A DNA stretch of 14,512 bases from Deltaproteobacteria bacterium. GTDB taxonomy: Bacteria; Desulfobacterota; Binatia; DP-6. Shown here one piece after another: positions 6,566 through 14,107 of the stretch. The stretch covers positions 1 through 14,512 of the forward strand of contig VBLD01000096.1 of NCBI GenBank assembly GCA_005879205.1. Reading direction: 5' to 3'. A model generated the notes under the pieces. The model was not told the DNA's origin. It made no database searches and saw only the letters and a list, made by a program, of their open reading frames with translations. The translations under genes and the position numbers were made by a program. Numbering within the stretch: the first letter of the stretch is position 1; the number at the start of each line of letters is the position of its first letter.

Positions 6566-9500
6566 CTACGCCGCCTCCCGCAACCGGACGGCGACGACCT
6601 TCGAGACACCCGCCCGCTCCATCGTGATCCCGTAGAGCGTGTCGGCCACCTCCATCGTCCGGCGGTTGTGGGTGATGAGCACGAACTGCGAGGCTTCGGC
6701 CATCTCCCGGACGAGCTGATTGAAGCGGCCGATGTTCGCCTCGTCGAGCGGCGCGTCGACCTCGTCGAGCAGGCAGAACGGGGTCGGGCGGATCAGGAAC
6801 AGGGACAGGATGAGCGCCGTCGCGGTGAGCGCCTTCTCGCCGCCCGAGAGGAGGCTGAGGGACTGGAGCTTCTTGCCCGCGGGCTGGACGACGATCTCGA
6901 TCCCCGGCTCGCCTCCCTCCTCGGGCGGAACGAGCTCGAGCCGCGCCTTCCCGTTCGGGAAGAGCTTGGGAAAGACCTCGGCGAGCTTCTCGTTCGCCGC
7001 GGCGAAGGTCTCTTCGAAGCGTTGACGGGAGGTGCGGTTGAGCTTGGCGATCGTGCGCCGGAGGTCGTCGAGCGAGCGCTCGAGATCGGTCCGCTGCGCG
7101 ACCAGAAACTCGCTCCGGGTGCGCAACTCCTCGAGCTCGCCGGAGGCCGCCGGGTTCACGTCACCGAGCCGGGCGAGCCGGGCGCGCAGCGCCTCGGCGT
7201 GCGCGGCCCGCTCCTCGTCCTGGCCATCGTTCTCGACGGCCACGTCGGCCAAAGCCTCGGGCCCGAGCCCGTACCGCTCGGCCAGCTGGGCCGCGAGATG
7301 CTCCAGCGCGAGCCGCCGCTCGGCCAGCGTGACCTCGCTCGCCGCCCGCTCTCCAGCGAGAATCTCGAGCCGCTCCCGGGCACTCGCCTCGGCGGTGTCG
7401 TCCGCGGAGAGCGCCCGGTCGGCCTCGGCGATCGTCTGGCGTAGCACGTCGCGCTCGACGGTCAGAGCGGCCGCCCGTTCCTCGGCCGCCTGCCGCTCCG
7501 CCTCGGCGCTGGTCGCCTCTACCGCGGCGGTCTCGGCGCCGCCCGCCGCCTCGGCCGCTCGCCGAGCCACGACCGCCAACCGCTCCTGCACGTCGGCGAG
7601 GCCGGCGCGCGAGCGGCCGACGGCCGCCTCGAGGTGTCGTCGGCGCTCGCCCGCGCCCGCGGCACGCACGGCAGCCTCGGTCCGCACGCGCTCCGCTTCG
7701 CCGTACCGCTCTCGCCACGCCGCGAGCACCCGCTGGCGGTTCACGAGCTCGCCACGTCGGTCGGCGACGGCCTGCTCGGCACGCTCTCGTCTTGCCATGA
7801 GCGCCGCGATCTCGTCGGCCACCTGGCCGCCCTCGCCGGCCACGCCGGTCGCCTCGAGCGCCTCCACCTCGAGCTCGGCGGCGATGCGGCGGCGTTCCTC
7901 CTCGATGCGCTCGCGGTCCTTCTCGACCGCCACCAGCTCGAGACCGAGCGCCTGCAGCCGCTCCTCGACACCACGGGCGGCCTCCGCGAGCTCGGCGGCA
8001 CGGACGCGGACGGCGGCGAGGGCGCGCTCTTCCCGCACGACCTCGGCGTGCGCGGCGCCGAGCGTTCCTTCGAGCTCCCGCAGCTCGCGCGAGCGGGCGA
8101 GCAGCGTCTCCTCCAGCGGCGGCTCGCTCCCGCCCGTGACGGCCCCGACCGCGTCGATGGCCTCACCGCCGGGCGTCACGACGGTCACCGGGTGGCTCGC
8201 CGCCCGCCACAGGGCGAGGGCGTGGCCGAGATCGTCGGCGAGCAGGACCTGGCCGAGCAGCGCTTCGGCCAGTGCCCAGTGCTGCGGGTCGATGTCGATC
8301 TGGTCGAGCAGCCGCCGACCGGCGGGGACGATGACCGCCGCGCGCCGCTCGGCGTCGCGGGGCAGCACCGTGGCGCTCCCGGCCAGCGACTTCCGGAGCC
8401 AGTCGACCGCCGCCACGGCGGATGCCGTGTCCGGCACGACCACCTGGCCGAGGCGGACGCCGAGCGCGGCAGCAACCGCGCGCTCGAGGGCGGCCGGCAC
8501 CCGCAGCACGGTCGCCAGCAACGCGGCCGTGCCCGGCTGCTGTGCGACGAGCGCAGCGACGCCCCGCTTGCAGCCCTCGTGCCGCGCCTGGAGCTCGCGC
8601 AGCGAGTCGGCCCGCGAGCTGATCTGCCGCGCCGCCTCGCGCGCGGCGTCGAGCGCGGCGCTGCGCACCGCCTCCTCCCGGCCGAGGTTCAGCTGCTGCT
8701 GAGCCAACCCATCCCGGTCGGTCCTCAGACCGACGCGCTCCTCCTCGAGGCGAATGATCATCTCGGATGCACCTTCGGCATCGTGCGCATTCGTCCGCAG
8801 CCGCTCGCCGAGGAATCGTTGCTCGTCTTCGAGCTTTCGCCGACGCCCCTCGAGCTCCTCGTGCCGCCGGCCCAGGGCTTCGGCCGTGTTGTGCAGGCGA
8901 GATTCCTCGGCGGACGCCTCGACGACCGCGTCCTTGGCCTCCTCGACCGCCTGCTCGAGCGGCGTTCCTTCGGCCGCCATGACCTCTCGTCGCGCCTCGG
9001 AGTCGCGGTGTTGCGTCTCGGCAGCGTGCTCCTCCGTTGCGGCCTGCTCGAGGGCCTGGGCAACGCTCCGTGATTCTTGCTCGAGGTCGGCGAGGCGAAG
9101 ACGCAATGCCGCGAGCTCGCGTTCAGCCTCCGCGGCCCGATCCACGAGATCGAGCCGGCGTGCCGCAAGACTCGCGGCGCGCGTACGCGCCTCGCCCGCG
9201 CGCAGGCGGTGCTCGGCGATCTCCCCCTCACAGGCACGCAGGCGATCCTCGTCGGCGCTCCGCCGCGTTCGCCGCTCGGCGGTGGCGTTCCGGGAGCGGC
9301 GGCTCGCGTCCTGGAGCTGCGCCTCTTCGGCGCGCAGGGCCGCCACGCGATCGGCGAGGATACGGACCTCCTCCGACCAGGCGCGCTGCCGCGCCGCCAT
9401 GACCCCGAGATCCAACGCTCGCAGGCCGTCCTTGATCCGGTGGTACTCCTCGGCCCGGCGGGCCTGACGGTCGAGCGAAGCCATCTGGCGCTCGATCTCG

Positions 9501-10144
9501 CGCAGCACGTCCTGGACGCGTACCAGGTTGTCGCGGGTGCGTTCCATCTTGCGCTCGGCCGCGAGCTTGCGGCTGCGGAAGCGCGTCGTGCCGGCTGCTT
9601 CCTCGATGAACAGCCGGACTTCCTCGGGCTTGGCGTTCACGAGCTGCTCGACGCGGCCCTGCTCGATGATGGCGTACGCCTTGGTGCCGACGCCGGTGCC
9701 GAGAAACAGCTCCGTGATGTCCCGCAGGCGGCACGGCATCCGGTTGATGAAATACTCGGACTCGCCCGAGCGAAAGTAACGCCGCGTGACGGCGATCTCA
9801 CTCGCCTCGGCGAGCGCCGCGGGCAGCGTTTCTTCGACGCCGTCGCCGTCGTCGCCCGCCGGCCGCCGCTCGAGGTCCCGCTCGTCGCGCTCGAGGAGCA
9901 AGGTCACCTCGGCCATGCCGAGCGGTCCGTTCTCGGCATTGCCCGTGAAGATGACGTCCTCCATCGCCTCGCCGCGCAGGTGCTTCGGGCTCTGCTCGCC
10001 CAGCACCCAGCGGATCGCGTCGACGATGTTCGACTTGCCGCAGCCGTTCGGTCCGACGATGGCGGTGACCCCCAGCGGAAGCTCGAGGACGGTCCGCTCC
10101 AGGAACGACTTGAAGCCGTTCAGCTCGATCCGCTTGATGCGCAT
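6566..10144 (-). CDS. smc: Chromosome segregation ATPase SMC
   Basis: Core ATPase of the Smc-ScpAB condensin, which extrudes DNA loops and helps separate origins. The 1192-residue length is normal. The N-terminal head has Walker A GPNGCGKSN at 31-39 and the Q-loop at Q51. Two long Glu/Arg/Ala-rich coiled coils flank a hinge at about 525-675 that includes GAVTGG at 668-673. The C-terminal head carries the ABC signature LSGGEK (1099-1104), Walker B CLLDEVDAPLD (1124-1134) and THN (1158-1160). ATG 10144 is preceded by AGAGGA (10149-10154), and the N-terminus MRIKRIELNGFKSF is canonical. It is followed by ftsY and preceded by the HNH gene. No scpA or scpB is in this window. Confidence 0.98.
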   Translation of the reverse strand: MRIKRIELNGFKSFLERTVLELPLGVTAIVGPNGCGKSNIVDAIRWVLGEQSPKHLRGEAMEDVIFTGNAENGPLGMAEVTLLLERDERDLERRPAGDDGDGVEETLPAALAEASEIAVTRRYFRSGESEYFINRMPCRLRDITELFLGTGVGTKAYAIIEQGRVEQLVNAKPEEVRLFIEEAAGTTRFRSRKLAAERKMERTRDNLVRVQDVLREIERQMASLDRQARRAEEYHRIKDGLRALDLGVMAARQRAWSEEVRILADRVAALRAEEAQLQDASRRSRNATAERRTRRSADEDRLRACEGEIAEHRLRAGEARTRAASLAARRLDLVDRAAEAERELAALRLRLADLEQESRSVAQALEQAATEEHAAETQHRDSEARREVMAAEGTPLEQAVEEAKDAVVEASAEESRLHNTAEALGRRHEELEGRRRKLEDEQRFLGERLRTNAHDAEGASEMIIRLEEERVGLRTDRDGLAQQQLNLGREEAVRSAALDAAREAARQISSRADSLRELQARHEGCKRGVAALVAQQPGTAALLATVLRVPAALERAVAAALGVRLGQVVVPDTASAVAAVDWLRKSLAGSATVLPRDAERRAAVIVPAGRRLLDQIDIDPQHWALAEALLGQVLLADDLGHALALWRAASHPVTVVTPGGEAIDAVGAVTGGSEPPLEETLLARSRELRELEGTLGAAHAEVVREERALAAVRVRAAELAEAARGVEERLQALGLELVAVEKDRERIEEERRRIAAELEVEALEATGVAGEGGQVADEIAALMARRERAEQAVADRRGELVNRQRVLAAWRERYGEAERVRTEAAVRAAGAGERRRHLEAAVGRSRAGLADVQERLAVVARRAAEAAGGAETAAVEATSAEAERQAAEERAAALTVERDVLRQTIAEADRALSADDTAEASARERLEILAGERAASEVTLAERRLALEHLAAQLAERYGLGPEALADVAVENDGQDEERAAHAEALRARLARLGDVNPAASGELEELRTRSEFLVAQRTDLERSLDDLRRTIAKLNRTSRQRFEETFAAANEKLAEVFPKLFPNGKARLELVPPEEGGEPGIEIVVQPAGKKLQSLSLLSGGEKALTATALILSLFLIRPTPFCLLDEVDAPLDEANIGRFNQLVREMAEASQFVLITHNRRTMEVADTLYGITMERAGVSKVVAVRLREAA

Positions 10145-10148
10145 CCAG

Positions 10149-10154
10149 TCCTCT
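10149..10154 (-). promoter_or_regulatory. Ribosome binding site of smc
   Basis: AGAGGA ends four bases before the smc ATG at 10144. It agrees with the start at the canonical MRIKRIELNGF N-terminus. Confidence 0.6.
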
Positions 10155-10204
10155 CGCCCGCCGCGGCCGGCGGCCGTCCATCCCGGGACCGGGCTCCCGA
10201 GCGC

Positions 10205-10804
10205 CTACCCCTCCACCAGCTCCGTATTCCAGTACGCCGCATCCACCGCGCTCAGGAACGGCATCCACTCCTTGTAGCGACGGAGACTGAACGTCTCGGT
10301 CATGAACGGGGTCCACTGTGGCCGGTAGGGCTCACGAATCAGCCGCATCCCGGCCTCGCCCGGCGTGCGACCGCCCTTCAGCCGGTTGCACCGGTGGCAG
10401 GAGCACACGACGTTCTCCCAGACCGACGTGCCGCCTCGTGAACGCGGCACGACGTGATCGAGGTTCAGATCCGCGCGCGGGGACTGTCGCCCGCAGTACT
10501 GGCAACGATTCCGATCCCGCGAGTAGATGTTGAAGCGGCTGAAGCGGACGTAGCGCCGGGGCACCCGATCGTATGCGAGCAGGAGAATGACGCGCGGCAC
10601 GCGGATCGCCCGGTTGACGAGCCCGATCGCGTCCTCCTCGGCTGCCAGGTCGGCCCAGCTCGCGAAGTCGAACACCCGGTACTGCTCGTCCACCGCGCGC
10701 GCGATGTCCTGGTAGAGCAGCGAGATCGCTCGTCTCACCGACGTGATCTGAATCGGGAGATACGAGCGGTTGAGAACGAGGACTTTCGTGTTGAGAACCG
10801 ACAT
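10205..10804 (-). CDS. HNH endonuclease-fold protein
   Basis: A 199-residue protein with an HNH domain in its middle: zinc-binding CQYC at 101-104, the catalytic-type DHVVPRSRGG (D116, H117), N131 and a second zinc pair CHRC at 136-139 followed by N140 and K143. All expected residues are intact. The N-terminus MSVLNTKVLVLNRSYLPIQI and the tail (WTPFMTETF, RRYKEWMPFL) match a widespread, mostly uncharacterised family of stand-alone bacterial HNH proteins. The frame is open upstream to 11011, but that part is low-complexity and overlaps the terminator and gcvPB; ATG 10804 is the sensible start. It lies 60 nt before smc and after the gcv terminator. It has no cognate methylase or mobile-element partner, so it looks like a core, possibly DNA-repair-related gene. 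Its substrate is unknown. Confidence 0.9.
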   Translation of the reverse strand: MSVLNTKVLVLNRSYLPIQITSVRRAISLLYQDIARAVDEQYRVFDFASWADLAAEEDAIGLVNRAIRVPRVILLLAYDRVPRRYVRFSRFNIYSRDRNRCQYCGRQSPRADLNLDHVVPRSRGGTSVWENVVCSCHRCNRLKGGRTPGEAGMRLIREPYRPQWTPFMTETFSLRRYKEWMPFLSAVDAAYWNTELVEG

Positions 10805-10820
10805 CGCGCCGCGCGCGCGC

Positions 10821-10849
10821 ACGCTACACGCGGGTGTCGCGGAAGTCAA
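10821..10849 (-). promoter_or_regulatory. Possible promoter for the HNH-smc-ftsY transcript
   Basis: TTGACT (10849-10844) is a good -35. It is followed by a 17-nt spacer and TAGCGT (10826-10821), a poor -10. The -35 overlaps the U-run of the gcv terminator. The predicted start is near 10814, giving a leader of only about ten bases before ATG 10804. A (GC)n run at 10809-10820 lies between. The call is tentative. Confidence 0.3.
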
Positions 10850-10869
10850 AACCGCCCGGTCTCCGGGCG
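10847..10869 (-). terminator. Intrinsic terminator of the gcv operon
   Basis: CGCCCGG (10869-10863)-AGA-CCGGGCG (10859-10853) makes a perfect seven-pair GC stem followed by GTTTTGA. The stem begins about 20 nt after the gcvPB stop. The T-run is short but the stem is strong. The upstream AAA and downstream TTTT flanks allow weak bidirectional action. Confidence 0.7.
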
Positions 10870-10872
10870 TTT

Positions 10873-10886
10873 CCCGGCATGCCGGG
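10873..10886. repeat. 14-bp perfect palindrome beside the gcv terminator
   Basis: CCCGGCATGCCGGG is a perfect palindrome placed between the gcvPB stop and the terminator stem. It may add a second hairpin to the gcv 3' end or bind a dimeric regulator. Its proximity to the terminator favours the first reading. Confidence 0.45.
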
Positions 10887-10889
10887 GGC

Positions 10890-12344
10890 TCAGCGTGGCT
10901 GCCAGCGGAGGATCGGCCGGCGGGCGGCTCGCGTCTCGTCGAGGCGCGCGAGCCGTGCGCGATGGGGCGCGTTTCGGAGCAGCGCGGGGTCGGTGCGGGC
11001 CTCGTCGGCAATCGCCAGGAGTGCGTTCACGAAGGCGTCGAGCGTCTCCTTCGTCTCGGTCTCGGTCGGCTCGATCATGAGCGCTCCCTTCACGACCAGC
11101 GGGAAGTAGATGGTGGGAGCGTAGAACCCGTAGTCGAGCAGGCGCTTGGCGACATCGAGTGTGCTGACGCCGGAGTCCTGCAGATGGCGGTCCGAGAAGA
11201 CGCACTCGTGCAGCGACGGCGTGTCGTACGGAAGGTGGTAGGCGCCCTGGAGACGGGCCCGCACGTAGTTCGCGTTCAGCACGGCGAGGCGCGTCACGTC
11301 GGCCAGGCCGACGGCGCCGAGCCGGGCAATGTAGGCGAAGGCCCGCACGAGAACGCCGAAGTTGCCGTAGAAGGACCGCATGCGGCCGACGCTCTGCGGC
11401 GCGTCGTCGCTCCAGGCGAGTCCGGCGTCGCTCCGGACGAGCCTCGGCACGGGCAGGTACGGCGCGAGCGGCGCCCGCACGGCGACCGGCCCGGCTCCGG
11501 GGCCCCCGCCCCCGTGCGGCGTCGAGAAGGTCTTGTGCAGGTTGAACTGCATGACGTCGACGCCCATGTCGCCGGGCCGGGCGACGCCCATGAGCGCGTT
11601 GAAGTTGGCGCCGTCCATGTAGACGAGGCCGCCGCGCGCATGCACCGCGGCCGCAGCAGCCTCGATCTCCTCCTCGAAGAGACCAAGCGTGTTCGGATTG
11701 GTCACCATGAGAGCCGCCACCGACTCGTCCATCGCTGCGGCAACCGCGGCGGCGGGCAGCAACCCGCGCGCGTCCACCGCCACCTCCGCCACCTGATAAC
11801 CGCAGAGTGCGGCGCTGGCGGGATTGGTGCCGTGCGCGCTCGAGGGGATGAGGACGCGACGGCGCGGATCGCCCCGGGCCACGTGATGGGCCCGCACGAG
11901 GAGCATTCCGAGCAGCTCTCCCTGGGCGCCGGCGGCGGGCTGCAAGCAGACCGCGTCGAGACCGCTCAGGGCGGCGAGCGCCGCTTCCAGTCCCGCGATC
12001 AGCTCGAGCGCACCCTGGGCCAGCCGGTCGGGGACCAGGGGGTGGAGCGTGGCGAAGCCGGGAAGCCGCGCCAGCGCTTCATTCACCACGGGATTGTACT
12101 TCATGGTGCACGAACCCAGCGGGTAGAGCGTGGTCGCCGCACTGTAGTTCCATTGCGAGAGGCGGACGAAATGCCGCACCACCTCGAGCTCGCTCACTTC
12201 GGGAAGACCCGCGAGGTCGTCGTCGCGCCGGAGGTCGGGCGGGAGCGCCGGCCCGTCCTGCCCGCCGCCGGGCGGTTCGGCGACTGCCCAGCCGATTCGC
12301 CCGGTGGCGCCGCGCTCGAAGATGAGGGGCTCGTCGAGGAGCAT
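10890..12344 (-). CDS. gcvPB: Glycine dehydrogenase (decarboxylating) subunit 2, P protein beta
   Basis: With GcvPA it forms the PLP-dependent P protein, which decarboxylates glycine and passes aminomethyl to lipoyl-GcvH. The 484-residue product carries the PLP-lysine motif NLHKTFSTPHGGGGPG (K271). Upstream family blocks are YPLGSCTMKYNP at 74-85, QPAAGAQGE at 135-142 and SSAHGTNPASA at 168-178. A DGANFNA block occurs at 244-250. The N-terminus MLLDEPLIFE is typical of GcvPB. ATG 12344 is 3 nt after the gcvPA stop. It is the last gene of the operon, followed by an intrinsic terminator. The split two-subunit form differs from the single long GcvP of E. coli. Confidence 0.97.
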   Translation of the reverse strand: MLLDEPLIFERGATGRIGWAVAEPPGGGQDGPALPPDLRRDDDLAGLPEVSELEVVRHFVRLSQWNYSAATTLYPLGSCTMKYNPVVNEALARLPGFATLHPLVPDRLAQGALELIAGLEAALAALSGLDAVCLQPAAGAQGELLGMLLVRAHHVARGDPRRRVLIPSSAHGTNPASAALCGYQVAEVAVDARGLLPAAAVAAAMDESVAALMVTNPNTLGLFEEEIEAAAAAVHARGGLVYMDGANFNALMGVARPGDMGVDVMQFNLHKTFSTPHGGGGPGAGPVAVRAPLAPYLPVPRLVRSDAGLAWSDDAPQSVGRMRSFYGNFGVLVRAFAYIARLGAVGLADVTRLAVLNANYVRARLQGAYHLPYDTPSLHECVFSDRHLQDSGVSTLDVAKRLLDYGFYAPTIYFPLVVKGALMIEPTETETKETLDAFVNALLAIADEARTDPALLRNAPHRARLARLDETRAARRPILRWQPR

Positions 12345-12347
12345 CGG

Positions 12348-13709
12348 TCACCCGCTCGCCGCGCGAGCCGCGGGTGCCGCGAGCCCGCGGACGAGCCGGT
12401 CGATGTCGGCGGCGCCGTGCATCTCGGTCACGCAGACGACCAGCGCGTCGTCGAGCTCCGGGTACCAGCGCGCGAGCGGAAAGCCTGCGACCACCCCGTC
12501 GCGTACAAGGGCTTCCCAACGCGCGATCGGAGCCTGGACCACGAACTCGTTGAAGAAGGGGCCGTCGAAGCGTCGCGCGACGCCGGCCGCCTCGAGCCGG
12601 GTTGCCACCGCGTGGGCGGCGCGGTAGTTGGTCGTCGCGAGCGCCCGGAGTCCTTGGCGCCCGAGCAGGGAGAGGTACGCGGTGACGGCGAGAGCACAGA
12701 GCCCCTGATTCGTGCAGATGTTGGACGTGGCTCGCTCGCGCCGGATGTGCTGTTCCCGAGTCGCGAGCGTGAGGACGAAGCCGCGCCGCCCGTGAGCGTC
12801 GACGGTCTCACCGACGATTCGACCCGGCATGCTGCGCACGTCGCGTTCGCGCGCCGCGAACAGACCGACGCCCGGCCCGCCGTAGGAGACCGGCAGGCCG
12901 AAGCTCTGCCCCTCGGCGACTGCGATGTCCGCGCCGCAGGCGCCGGGCGGCCGGACCATCGCGAGCGCGAGCGGCTCCGCGGTGGCGGTGATGATGAGAG
13001 CGCCCGCCGCCCCGGTCCGTGCCGCAACGGCGGCCACGTCCTCGAGAACGCCGAACACGTTCGGCTGACCCAGCACGACCGCGAGGGCATCGGGGCCGAG
13101 ATCGCCTTCGAGCGCCCCGAGATCGGTGCGACCGTCGGCGGCGAAGGGAACCTCGCGAACCACCACGTCGCCGAGGCCGCGGACGTAGGTGCGGATGACC
13201 GCGCGGTAGTGCGGGTGGAGGGCCCGGGACAGCCACACGGTGTGGCGGTCGGGAAGCATGCGGCGCGCCATGAGCACTGCCTCGGCCGCCGCGGAGGCGC
13301 CGTCGTACATGCTCGCGTTGGCGACCTCCAGACCGAGGAGGAGCGCCGCGAAGGTCTGGAACTCGAAGGTCGCCTGAAGCGTCCCCTGGCTCACCTCCGG
13401 CTGATACGGCGTGTAGGCGGTGAGGAATTCCGAGCGCAGCAGGACCTGATCCACCGCGGTCGGCACCCAATGAGGATAGGCGCCGGCGCCGAGGAAGACC
13501 GCCGGTCCGGTGCCACCCGCGTTGCGCGCCGCCAGCGCCTCGAAGCGTGCGCGCAGCTCCGGCTCGGTCAGGCCCGGGGGCAGGTCGATCGTGGCGCGGG
13601 GCCGCAAACCGGCCGGCACCTGCGCGAACAGGTCGTCGATCGAGGACGCGCCGATCGCGGCGAGCATCGCCGCGATGTCGCCCTCGGTGTGAGGCGTGTA
13701 GCCGCTCAC
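12348..13709 (-). CDS. gcvPA: Glycine dehydrogenase (decarboxylating) subunit 1, P protein alpha
   Basis: Partner subunit of GcvPB in the glycine cleavage P protein. The 453-residue product begins MSGYTPHTEGDIAAMLAAIG, the standard GcvPA opening. It carries FLGAGAYPHWVPTAV (72-86), TAYTPYQPEVSQGTLQ (98-113) and NASMYDGASAAAEA (131-144), all family hallmarks. The open frame extends upstream to 14054, but that part is antisense-like and overlaps gcvH. GTG 13709 is chosen because family similarity starts there and it overlaps the gcvH stop (GTGA, 4 nt), which suggests translational coupling. It lacks the PLP lysine, as expected for the alpha subunit. Confidence 0.96.
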   Translation of the reverse strand: MSGYTPHTEGDIAAMLAAIGASSIDDLFAQVPAGLRPRATIDLPPGLTEPELRARFEALAARNAGGTGPAVFLGAGAYPHWVPTAVDQVLLRSEFLTAYTPYQPEVSQGTLQATFEFQTFAALLLGLEVANASMYDGASAAAEAVLMARRMLPDRHTVWLSRALHPHYRAVIRTYVRGLGDVVVREVPFAADGRTDLGALEGDLGPDALAVVLGQPNVFGVLEDVAAVAARTGAAGALIITATAEPLALAMVRPPGACGADIAVAEGQSFGLPVSYGGPGVGLFAARERDVRSMPGRIVGETVDAHGRRGFVLTLATREQHIRRERATSNICTNQGLCALAVTAYLSLLGRQGLRALATTNYRAAHAVATRLEAAGVARRFDGPFFNEFVVQAPIARWEALVRDGVVAGFPLARWYPELDDALVVCVTEMHGAADIDRLVRGLAAPAARAASG

Positions 13710-14095
13710 GTCCGCTGTTGCGCGACGAAGGTCCGATAAGCGTCGGCGTAGAGGAGCCGGTTCACCTGCTCGCGATCGGTGAGCGCCAGGCGGATCATCC
13801 ATCCCGCGCCGTAGGGATCGCTGTTCACCAGCTCCGGCTCGTCGCGCAGAACGTGGTTGACGGCGGTCACGCGTCCCGCGACCGGGGCGAACAGGTCGGA
13901 GACCGTCTTGTTCGATTCGACGACGCCGAACGCCTGCCCTGGCGCGAAGGTGGCCCCCACGGGCGGCAGTTCGACGAAGACCACGTCGCCGAGGGCATCC
14001 TGCGCGAAGTCGGTGATGCCGACCACTCCGTCGTTGCCCTCGACCCGGAGCCACTCATGCTCCTGGGTGTAGTGAAGGTCCTCCGGAAAATCCAT
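13706..14095 (-). CDS. gcvH: Glycine cleavage system H protein
   Basis: Lipoyl carrier that shuttles the aminomethyl group between P, T and L proteins. The 129-residue length is normal. The lipoylation site is K63 in VVESNKTVSDLFAPVAG; most homologues have ESVKA or ESVKT, so Asn before Lys is a mild variant. The N-terminal LHYTQEHEWLRVEG and GITDFAQDALGDVVFVELP blocks and the C-terminal DPYGAGWMIRL block are canonical. ATG 14095 is preceded by TAGGAG, which overlaps the gcvT stop. It overlaps gcvPA by 4 nt. Confidence 0.98.
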   Translation of the reverse strand: MDFPEDLHYTQEHEWLRVEGNDGVVGITDFAQDALGDVVFVELPPVGATFAPGQAFGVVESNKTVSDLFAPVAGRVTAVNHVLRDEPELVNSDPYGAGWMIRLALTDREQVNRLLYADAYRTFVAQQRT

Positions 14096-14100
14096 CTCTC

Positions 14101-14107
14101 GCTCCTA
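14101..14107 (-). promoter_or_regulatory. Ribosome binding site of gcvH formed by the gcvT stop codon
   Basis: TAGGAGC contains both the gcvT TAG stop and a GGAG Shine-Dalgarno core, five bases before the gcvH ATG. This points to re-initiation after gcvT. Confidence 0.7.

Noticed and set aside
5606..7444. Plus-strand open frame of 612 codons opposite ftsY and smc
   Set aside because: It covers parts of two well-supported genes in antisense, with no family motifs and composition typical of a shadow frame.
7032..8702. Plus-strand Ser/Ala/Arg-rich frame of 556 codons
   Set aside because: It is antisense to the SMC coiled coils and hinge; the Ser/Arg/Ala repeats mirror Glu/Arg/Ala codons on the real strand.
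6566..10144. Repetitive-looking Glu/Arg/Ala-rich DNA
   Set aside because: It is explained by the SMC coiled coils; no true tandem DNA repeat is evident.
10809..10820. Alternating GC run before the HNH start (possible Z-DNA)
   Set aside because: About 12 bp in a GC-rich genome is short and can arise by chance; no further support.
10805..11011. N-terminal extension of the HNH protein
   Set aside because: It overlaps the gcvPB 3' end and an intrinsic terminator and is low-complexity; the canonical N-terminus begins at ATG 10804.
10770..13739. Plus-strand open frame of 989 codons opposite gcvPA/gcvPB
   Set aside because: It is antisense to two clear enzymes, has Arg/Gly/Glu/His-rich low-complexity composition, no recognisable domain and spans the terminator. 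Long shadow frames are expected in GC-rich DNA.
13710..14054. N-terminal extension of gcvPA
   Set aside because: It overlaps gcvH in another frame; GcvPA similarity begins at the GTG at 13709.
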